Of a DNA stretch of 46,041 bases, positions 40,656-46,041 are shown piece after piece; the stretch's first letter is position 1, and each line of letters opens with the position of its first letter. Both the position numbers and the translations under genes were made by a program. The stretch is from an uncultured Bdellovibrionales bacterium. GTDB lineage: Bacteria > Bdellovibrionota > FAC87 > UBA2466. The notes under the pieces were generated by a model. The model made no database searches, was not told where the DNA came from, and saw only the letters and a program-made list of their open reading frames with translations. Where the stretch lies: assembly GCA_937903155.1 (NCBI GenBank), contig CALCZU010000028.1:1-46041 (forward strand), read 5' to 3'.

Positions 40656-42677
40656 CTATAGACAACTAAATTGAGGGTGTGAGCGGATCCGGCTTTCAAA
40701 CTCCGGATGTTCGGTTACTTCGAGGGTTTGCGGGAACTTAGCGCTGCTTCTTTCCCACTGCTGAAGCCAGTTTTGTGTCAGTTGAATATGGGATTCATTT
40801 AAAAGCGCGGCCGCGGGCGTCAACGCAATCGTTGTTTCTTTACGGTTGCCGCTCGGTGGACCCTTGGCGACAAAAAATCCGGCGCCTAAAAGCATTGCGC
40901 GGACGGCAGTCGATCCCGAATAGGTGAAAAGTTCCGCCGGATGATGACCGCAGATTTCAAAAATCTTTTTAAAACACTCGAGTGTCCAGACGGTGCTGTT
41001 GGTATTGAGCGAAAATGGATCAAAAAAGATAATATCGGGAGTCGGAGCTTTCCAAAGATTGTCTAAGAAATCGCCTTCGAGAAGATCCCATAACAAGGGG
41101 CCGAGTTTTGAATTCCAGTGATGTTTTTCAACGACGGTCGCGGGCCCTGAGTGCCTTAAGTGTTTAAACGACTGCGGGTGCTTTAAAGCTAACTTCAGAG
41201 AGTTAAGATCATTTTCAAAGCTGACGATGCGGACGGGTCGGAGTGGTTTTTCTTGCTCAATGCACGCTTCTTCGTAGGCGTTGATGGCCGCCATCGCGTT
41301 CATAGCGCTTCCCAGTCCGACATCCCAAATCACGAGTTCGGCTTCAGTTGTGTCTTTCAGTTTTTCTTGAAGACGGGATTGGCCGACGTAAAGAGTGCGC
41401 GCTTCTTCCATCGGATCGGCCACGGGGTGCATGACTTCTCGCGAAGGGATATGGCAAATCGTAAATTGGCCGGGAGAAGTTTCGTGAAGTTTATAATCTC
41501 CCAATTCGCGGATCACGGTTTTTTTCTTTTTTACTTTTGGGCGCGTAATGGGAAAATCAGTATCTCCAATAGCAAAGTTTTCTTTCTTTTGGTGATAGAG
41601 ACTTAAAAACTTATCCTCGAAAATACTCTGCCGCATTTCGCGCATCAGTTGTGCGTAGAAATAAAGATTATGAGATGAGAGAAGGTACTTTCCCAGAGTC
41701 TCTTTAGTCCGAACTAAATGGTGAAGATAACTCAACGAGTATTCGGTGCAAGTTGGGCATTTGCATTCGGGATCGAGCGAGATATCGGCGAACTTATAGG
41801 CGCCTCTTCGCGTATCGAGTCTTCCGCGGGAGGTGAATGCGACTCCCTGTTGCCCCATTGCCGTCGGCATAATGCAATCAAACATGTCGACGCCACGGTG
41901 GACGGCTTCGAGGAGATCGGAAGGCGTTCCCACTCCCATTAAGTATCGAGGGAGATGACGAGGCATGAGATCGGTTGTCACTTCCGTCATTTCATCTCGC
42001 AGATTTTTTCCTTCACCGACTGCAAGTCCGCCGATGGCAAAGCCGTCGAAGGGAAGTTGAGTTAAAAAATCCGCGCTGATTTTTCGAAGGGCCGGGAAAC
42101 AAGCTCCTTGAATAATTCCGAATAAAGACTGTGGAGAATCACCGCGTGCTTCGTAACTTCGCTGCGCCCATCGGTGGGTCAAGTGCATGGCTTTTTCGGC
42201 TTCCGCAAACTCGACGGTGGAGGGAACACATTGGTCGAGGACCATCATGATGTCGCTGCCAATCGCTTTTTGCGTTTCAATACTGAGTTCGGGAGTGAGT
42301 AAAACTTTTTGTTGAGTGGTGTAGCTTTTGAAAAGCGCACCTTCTTCGGTCATCACGCGATCATTGGGAAGCGAAAAAATCTGAAAGCCGCCGGAGTCTG
42401 TTAAGACAGACCCTTTCCAGTTCATAAACTTTTGAATGCCGCCCATTTTTCGAAAAACTTCGGCGCCCGGCCGTAGCATCAGGTGGTAAGTATTTGCGAG
42501 AAGGATTTTAAAACCTAAGGCTTCGAGGGAATCCGGCGAATGTCCGCGGACGGTCGCTTGAGTTCCCACCGGCATAAAAATCGGGGTTTCGACTTTTGAA
42601 TGGAGCGTCTGAAACGTCGTCGCTCGTGCGCGCGAACCCGATGCCTCGGCCTCTAATTTAAATCCTAATCGACTCAT
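40656..42677 (-). CDS. fusion of tRNA-guanine transglycosylase (Tgt) and MnmC-type methyltransferase
   Basis: 673 residues from ATG 42677. The N-terminal half (about 1-370) is Tgt, which places preQ1 or queuine at tRNA position 34: catalytic Asp in LTDSGGFQIF, second Asp region MFDCIMPT, and the zinc site CKCPTC followed by SYLHHL. The loop after MPT reads AMGQQGVAFTS, without the two arginines of the usual TRNARNG. After a linker (about 375-410), residues 410-673 match the MnmC methyltransferase (DUF752): DVGLGSAMNAMAAI, FDPFSLNTN, YSGSTAVRAMLLGAGFFV. That domain makes mnm5U at position 34. There is no FAD oxidase domain. Confidence 0.9.
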   Translation of the reverse strand: MSRLGFKLEAEASGSRARATTFQTLHSKVETPIFMPVGTQATVRGHSPDSLEALGFKILLANTYHLMLRPGAEVFRKMGGIQKFMNWKGSVLTDSGGFQIFSLPNDRVMTEEGALFKSYTTQQKVLLTPELSIETQKAIGSDIMMVLDQCVPSTVEFAEAEKAMHLTHRWAQRSYEARGDSPQSLFGIIQGACFPALRKISADFLTQLPFDGFAIGGLAVGEGKNLRDEMTEVTTDLMPRHLPRYLMGVGTPSDLLEAVHRGVDMFDCIMPTAMGQQGVAFTSRGRLDTRRGAYKFADISLDPECKCPTCTEYSLSYLHHLVRTKETLGKYLLSSHNLYFYAQLMREMRQSIFEDKFLSLYHQKKENFAIGDTDFPITRPKVKKKKTVIRELGDYKLHETSPGQFTICHIPSREVMHPVADPMEEARTLYVGQSRLQEKLKDTTEAELVIWDVGLGSAMNAMAAINAYEEACIEQEKPLRPVRIVSFENDLNSLKLALKHPQSFKHLRHSGPATVVEKHHWNSKLGPLLWDLLEGDFLDNLWKAPTPDIIFFDPFSLNTNSTVWTLECFKKIFEICGHHPAELFTYSGSTAVRAMLLGAGFFVAKGPPSGNRKETTIALTPAAALLNESHIQLTQNWLQQWERSSAKFPQTLEVTEHPEFESRIRSHPQFSCL

Positions 42678-42773
42678 GAGTAGGCACAAACTAGGCGAAA
42701 ACGGCGGGGAAGTCCATGTTTAATGCGATGCGGCTTGAGCCTCTTTTCTTCCCTTTTACGCGTTTCTAAGTGA

Positions 42774-42779
42774 GGAGGA
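42774..42779 (+). promoter_or_regulatory. strong ribosome binding site of the 57-residue membrane protein
   Basis: A perfect AGGAGG, 3 nt before the ATG at 42783, which is the main evidence that this short gene is real. Confidence 0.7.
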
Positions 42780-42782
42780 AAA

Positions 42783-42956
42783 ATGTCCAAACTCGACTTC
42801 AGATTACACGCTTTATTCATCGGTGCGTTGCTGGGCCCGTCGGTTTTTGCAGGTGACGTTACCAAAGCAAAAACGGCCAGTTCCGCAGAACTGATTTTTC
42901 TATCTATCGCCTCCGTTCTAGGAATCGGATGGCAGATCAAAAAACGAATAGATTAA
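42783..42956 (+). CDS. 57-residue membrane or exported protein
   Basis: Too short for many gene finders. A signal-peptide-like segment (about 8-23, ending VFA before GDVTKAK) is followed by a short polar linker and a second hydrophobic helix (about 35-50, AELIFLSIASVLGIGW) ending QIKKRID. A basic C-terminus after the helix suggests that tail lies in the cytoplasm. A consensus AGGAGG and a hairpin terminator at 42964 bracket it. I recognise no family. It lies divergent from the tgt fusion gene. Confidence 0.7.
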   Translation: MSKLDFRLHALFIGALLGPSVFAGDVTKAKTASSAELIFLSIASVLGIGWQIKKRID

Positions 42957-42959
42957 TTC

Positions 42960-43005
42960 TGTCATTGCGAGGGTGCGTTAGCCAAAGCTCTTGTCGCAAT
43001 TTTTT
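42960..43005 (+). terminator. repeat-derived intrinsic terminator
   Basis: ATTGCGA (42964-42970) pairs with TCGCAAT (42994-43000), followed by five T residues. The left arm and following GGGTGCG are a diverged copy of the dispersed repeat (TGTCATTGCGAGGGTGCG). It ends the transcript of the 57-residue protein and lies convergent with the C39 gene. Confidence 0.65.
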
Positions 43006-43007
43006 CC

Positions 43008-43649
43008 TTACTTAATTTCTTCAAACGCATCTGGGAATGCGGGGATCGTCTTTTCGCCTTTTGCGAAAATCGCGATGTGTTGGGCTTTGGTTTGTTTGCC
43101 TTCGATTTCATCTTCGTCATGCCAACGTACTAAGAATTCTGCTTGAGTCAGCTTTCCGTAACTTTTTCCTGCCGACGGATCCATGAAATAAATATTGGTG
43201 GCGTCATATCCGATAACCACCGCGTAGTGACCATGGTCCCAGACGTTTTCGTAAGTGGGGGGAGGAGTATCGGCCCATGCTTGGAGCGCGACGATGACGG
43301 GTTCTTTGTTATCCACCGCTTGAAAAACAGATTCGAGTGTTGTGTTCAGTCTGAGTTCCGCTTTGAAATTCCTTTTGACCATGAAGTCGAGGATTTTTCC
43401 GGGCTTGGTTCCATGAGTGGGAGTGGTCTCGAGTTCGCCGTAAAGAGTGCTTTCGCCGGCATCCCAGGCTTTCCAGTACATTAAAAGACCGAGTAGCGCT
43501 GCTGCGCCGCAACTGTAATCCGTTGCTTGGAAAATAATTGGTACCGGCAGAAGTTTCGGCTCATTTGTTTGCAGAGCTGCGCCTGCTTGAGTTGCGAGAT
43601 AAGAAGAAAGAACAAAAGACGCTAGAATTTTTTTGAGAGAGCAAGTCAT
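43008..43649 (-). CDS. exported C39-family peptidase-like protein
   Basis: 213 residues from ATG 43649, chosen because GGAGAA is 6 nt upstream and a signal peptide (about 1-24) follows. The C39 triad is visible: Cys47 in DYSCGAAAL, His141 in DHGHYAVVIGYD and Asp157 in MDPS. It is a free-standing papain-like domain, not attached to an ABC transporter, so it probably acts in the periplasm. Its substrate is unknown. It is the last gene after the desaturase, whose reading frame it shares: the frame is open from the desaturase stop to this start. Confidence 0.88.
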   Translation of the reverse strand: MTCSLKKILASFVLSSYLATQAGAALQTNEPKLLPVPIIFQATDYSCGAAALLGLLMYWKAWDAGESTLYGELETTPTHGTKPGKILDFMVKRNFKAELRLNTTLESVFQAVDNKEPVIVALQAWADTPPPTYENVWDHGHYAVVIGYDATNIYFMDPSAGKSYGKLTQAEFLVRWHDEDEIEGKQTKAQHIAIFAKGEKTIPAFPDAFEEIK

Positions 43650-43724
43650 TTCAATTCTCCATTCGGTTTGAAGAAATCCACGTTTGCAATATTGTATTCC
43701 TTCACCCAAGTGAAGCAAGAAAAT

Positions 43725-44528
43725 TCATTTTTGAGAGTTCAGCTCATACCAGTGTTTGGCAGGAAATAAGTGGTGCTCGAGATGACGATTCGAGTTGAGC
43801 GGCCATATGAAAAACTTTTCGAAAAGATTTACTTTGTGAGAGAGCGTGCAAGTCTCAACTTTGTCGGTTCGCGCGAGATGTTCCGCATAGCCTTGAAGTT
43901 TTAAAAAGAAAAATAGAAACGTCATTTGAGGAATCCCCCAGTACCAAAACAGTTTTCCTCGAGTTAAAATCAGTCCCAAAATCAGAATAGAGTAAACGCA
44001 ACGCGCTCTCAGTTTCTCGGTGTTTGAAAGAATTAAATTCGAATTTCGATTTCCTTCGGTCGCTAAGTACTTTTGAAAAGACACAAAAAATTGGAGATAG
44101 TGAACCCCAGTTAAATCGAGCAGGGCGGATTTGATGTGGGTTGCTATCGACCGGGGTTTAAATTCGTAACCTTGCTCTCGGTAAAATTCGATCTCGGGAT
44201 CTTGGGCTGGGTTTAGCAGGTGTTTGTGATGCTGCATGTGGAAATAGCGGTATTGCCTCAAACTTCCTAAGAACGGAAGAGAACAGAAGAGGTCCGCGAG
44301 TGCGTCATTCTTCTTTCTGTTGGAATGCAAATGCCGATGAGCTCCCTCATGTTGTAGAATCTGCAAATGGTTTTGCAATCCTGCAATCACAATCCATGCG
44401 ACAAGAGTGTAAACCCACAACTTCTGCGTTTCTGCAAGTAGCGCGATGCCAAGGGCACCCATGTAACAAAGAAAGATAATCAGCAACGCCCATTTATATG
44501 AGCGGGGTGTCCTTTTTAACCATGTCAT
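43725..44528 (-). CDS. membrane fatty acid desaturase, possibly with shortened C-terminus
   Basis: 267 residues from ATG 44528. The three histidine boxes of membrane diiron desaturases are all present: HEGAHRH, HMQHHKH, and HLEHHLFP, with hydrophobic segments around them. Such enzymes introduce double bonds into lipid acyl chains. The protein ends only 14 residues past the third box, at YELNSQK and a TGA, whereas relatives usually run another 20-40 residues. The next 25 codons in the same frame are open. Its start overlaps the upstream 44494-45138 gene by 35 nt, so it belongs to that operon. A start at 44567 is an alternative. Confidence 0.88.
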   Translation of the reverse strand: MTWLKRTPRSYKWALLIIFLCYMGALGIALLAETQKLWVYTLVAWIVIAGLQNHLQILQHEGAHRHLHSNRKKNDALADLFCSLPFLGSLRQYRYFHMQHHKHLLNPAQDPEIEFYREQGYEFKPRSIATHIKSALLDLTGVHYLQFFVSFQKYLATEGNRNSNLILSNTEKLRARCVYSILILGLILTRGKLFWYWGIPQMTFLFFFLKLQGYAEHLARTDKVETCTLSHKVNLFEKFFIWPLNSNRHLEHHLFPAKHWYELNSQK

Positions 44529-45138
44529 AGAAATACCGATTGTCGTCTGAAGTAAAATAATCCCCATTTTCCGCGTGGAACTTGTGGTTATTAATTTTGT
44601 AGTCGGGACGCCCCACGACTTTCTTTGTTGTAAATGCGATTTCTTCCCAGATAATTTTATTGTTTGGAAAAGCGCCGTAATGACCGTTATTGAGTTTCAC
44701 CAAGTGCTGGCATTTGTGATCCGAGGGTGACTCGACAAACGTCGTGTTGAGATAACCGGGATCCGGATGACAGAAGTCCACGGTGAATAAGTATTCGCAT
44801 TTCTCCCAAGTTCCATTTTTAAGATAAACTTTTCCATTGAGTTCTTTTAGAAAATCATACTCGATGACGGCAATGTGGTAGCCCAGTTGATCCCACGTTT
44901 GGAGGAGATCTAATTCAACGGGGAGCGCATCTTTTTTCCAGACAAATGCGCTGAGTGGCAGTCGATAAAAAACGGCGCCCGTCGAAAGAAACGCGTGAAA
45001 CCCCAGGGCTCGCCCCTTAATACTTGAGACTGCAAAAAGATGACACTCTTCTAACTCGCCGTGATGGGCTTCCAGATTGTACAGATATTCTTTTTTTAAG
45101 AAGCATTTGAGAGGACGGATATTATGATTCAGCAACAT
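44494..45138 (-). CDS. conserved-looking protein of unknown function, operon with desaturase
   Basis: 214 residues, no signal peptide. Rich in His, Tyr, Asp and Phe; segments such as LNHNIRPLKCFLKKEYLYNL and YKINNHKFHAENGDYF look structured but I cannot assign a domain. Three cysteines lie in ECHLF, KCEYLF and DFCHPD. GGAGAAGG stands 6-12 nt before the ATG. It is the first gene of the hypothetical-desaturase-C39 set, and a perfect inverted repeat lies 56 nt upstream. A role linked to lipid desaturation is only context. Confidence 0.75.
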   Translation of the reverse strand: MLLNHNIRPLKCFLKKEYLYNLEAHHGELEECHLFAVSSIKGRALGFHAFLSTGAVFYRLPLSAFVWKKDALPVELDLLQTWDQLGYHIAVIEYDFLKELNGKVYLKNGTWEKCEYLFTVDFCHPDPGYLNTTFVESPSDHKCQHLVKLNNGHYGAFPNNKIIWEEIAFTTKKVVGRPDYKINNHKFHAENGDYFTSDDNRYFYDMVKKDTPLI

Positions 45139-45193
45139 GGAACACCTTCTCCTTAATCCTAAAATTATTCGAGCTTAGGCAATTCGAAAAATG

Positions 45194-45225
45194 AATAGAT
45201 TTCATCAAAATGCATGAAATCTATT
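45194..45225. promoter_or_regulatory. perfect 12-bp inverted repeat, putative operator
   Basis: AATAGATTTCAT (45194-45205) and ATGAAATCTATT (45214-45225) are exact reverse complements with an 8-nt spacer. It lies between the divergent 44494-45138 and 45355 genes. No T tract follows, so a terminator is unlikely. The size fits a dimeric repressor site or a large leader hairpin. Between it and 45354 only the candidate promoter at 45295 stands out. Confidence 0.7.
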
Positions 45226-45294
45226 GTCGAAATAGACGATTAAACGACGAGTTAACTTTTGATAAGCAATGCTATCGAAGGTGTCTTGGGTGGT

Positions 45295-45323
45295 TTGACT
45301 TGATTCGTTTATTTGCTTTAAGT
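45295..45323 (+). promoter_or_regulatory. possible promoter of the 45355 gene
   Basis: TTGACT (45295-45300), 17-nt spacer, TTAAGT (45318-45323). The -35 matches 5/6, the -10 only 3/6. Confidence 0.35.
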
Positions 45324-45354
45324 GGACACATTGATTCGGTGGGGAGGTTGGAAA

Positions 45355-45912
45355 ATGCAAAGTCTGAAATGGGGTCTTCTTTTATTCATTGGGTTGGGGT
45401 TCGGCGCAAAAGCCGACGTCTTTGGAGACAAGCAATCGGTTCCAAATCCTGCTGTTGAAGCGCGCAAAAAATCCTATGTCCGAAACGTCGAATTCACCGA
45501 CGCATTTAACGAAAAAATGAATAAGTATTCGGCCGGTTTCAATCCGAAGCTCCATTGTCTTCAGTTATTTAAAAACTTCGATGGCATCTCGCCTCCGAGT
45601 TGGAATTACGCATGGGCATACTGGGTAGAAATCAGCGCAAGCGGTGCGTGTCCCAAACAAGGACCTGCTGAGAAGAAAACCGTTTTACACTCATTCTATG
45701 TTGGAGCTTCGTCTTCGTTAATTGAAGGCTGGGGACCCGGACGCGTCGGTGCGTTCGACACTACCATCGACTTTGAAGGTTACGCTGCGAAAATCGATTC
45801 TCTCTGCTTCAACCCATGGCACATCAATTCCTGCGACATGGTCATCCGCAATCACAAAATCTGCGAAATCGTTCCGAAAGGGTCGCTGCCTACGCGTCCT
45901 GAGTGTAAGTAA
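45355..45912 (+). CDS. exported protein of unknown function
   Basis: 185 residues from ATG 45355, preceded by GGAGG about 7 nt upstream; an ATG at 45322 would put the signal peptide inside. Signal peptide about 1-20 (ending AKA). Six cysteines are spread through the mature part (LHCLQ, GACPK, SLCFN, SCDMV, ICEIV, PECK), suggesting disulfides. The aromatic-rich SWNYAWAYWVEI lies in the middle. No domain recognised. It diverges from the desaturase operon across the perfect inverted repeat and may share that regulation. Confidence 0.75.
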   Translation: MQSLKWGLLLFIGLGFGAKADVFGDKQSVPNPAVEARKKSYVRNVEFTDAFNEKMNKYSAGFNPKLHCLQLFKNFDGISPPSWNYAWAYWVEISASGACPKQGPAEKKTVLHSFYVGASSSLIEGWGPGRVGAFDTTIDFEGYAAKIDSLCFNPWHINSCDMVIRNHKICEIVPKGSLPTRPECK

Positions 45913-45953
45913 GTCGCGCCATTCGTAGTTTCGATCATGTGTATCGTCCGACC

Positions 45954-45990
45954 CGTCGTTGCGAGGAGCGAAGCGACGAAGCAATCTTGC
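45954..45990. repeat. dispersed palindromic repeat, diverged copy
   Basis: CGTCGTTGCGAGGAGCGAAGCGACGAAGCAATCTT, related to the unit at 71-130 (which has GAGATTGCCGCGTCGC on the other strand). It follows the last gene by about 40 nt; the rest of 45991-46041 shows nothing. Confidence 0.75.
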
Positions 45991-46041
45991 TCTGTTGAAA
46001 AGATAAATAGGTAGTAGGAGAATAGCGCCCAACAGGGTGGG

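Noticed and set aside
40626..40665. Longer prfC start overlapping the tgt stop
   Set aside because: The MSEFESLL start matches the usual RF3 N-terminus and avoids the overlap.
42674..42940. 88-codon minus-strand frame opposite the 57-residue gene
   Set aside because: No ribosome site, overlaps the tgt start and lies antisense to a gene with AGGAGG and a signal peptide.
45194..45225. Inverted repeat as a transcription terminator
   Set aside because: No T tract on either side and it lies between divergent, not convergent, genes.

Overview
The window reads as ordinary chromosome of a free-living Gram-negative bacterium, most likely a member of the Bdellovibrionota. The basis is circumstantial: many lipoprotein and Sec-type signal peptides, several exported hydrolases, a DUF1554 lectin-like lipoprotein (a family best known from Leptospira and Bdellovibrio relatives), and small proteins such as YajD, YaeQ, YheU and DUF1415 beside a ferredoxin-dependent 2-oxoacid oxidoreductase. 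No marker here fixes the taxon. I see no phage, transposase, integrase or CRISPR array. Genes are tightly packed; no gap exceeds about 250 bases.

Layout. 1-210: dispersed palindromic repeats. 211-4803: a four-gene operon with a thioredoxin-fold lipoprotein, a TlpA-like thioredoxin, an outer-membrane barrel whose only two cysteines sit near its C-terminus, and a large exported protein of unknown function. 4870-5661: exported serine protease, then a strong terminator. 5727-8542: korA-korB, with a tRNA-Asp upstream. 8953-12514: minus-strand genes (SRPBCC protein, HExxH lipoprotein, DUF1554 lipoprotein, YCII protein). 12700-19034: GST-like protein, proline iminopeptidase, acyltransferase, a second HExxH protein, a CHAP-like exported protein, a DUF2945 protein and a small exported protein. 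19036-25835: a minus-strand run with DUF2779 nuclease, rubrerythrin, rubredoxin, response-regulator/PAS/histidine kinase, DUF1415, a degenerate DAO-like flavoprotein and yajD. 25941-32630: carbonic anhydrase, ABC exporter, SYLF protein, YaeQ, an eight-cysteine zinc protein, a YheU-like protein and an unusual SDR protein. 32694-35728: TPP riboswitch and a thiamine salvage operon, thiM, a thiE-thiD fusion, and a tenA with a signal-peptide-like extension. 35787-46041: hemerythrin, Hsp70-like protein, ribD, prfC, a Tgt-MnmC fusion, a 57-residue membrane protein, a C39 peptidase-like protein, a fatty acid desaturase, and two proteins of unknown function diverging from a perfect inverted repeat.

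How genes may work together. The first operon looks like an envelope thiol-redox module acting on a barrel protein. Rubrerythrin and rubredoxin form a split peroxide-reduction pair. The thiamine genes can rebuild thiamine phosphate from salvaged thiazole and pyrimidine but no thiC or thiG is present here, so the operon itself is salvage-type. The Tgt-MnmC fusion joins two enzymes that modify the tRNA wobble base, and prfC (release factor 3) lies directly downstream, giving a small translation cluster.

The items I consider most worth checking are the Tgt-MnmC fusion with altered Tgt anticodon-recognition loop, the exported TenA behind a TPP riboswitch that appears to enclose the start codon, and the two-thioredoxin/two-cysteine-barrel operon.
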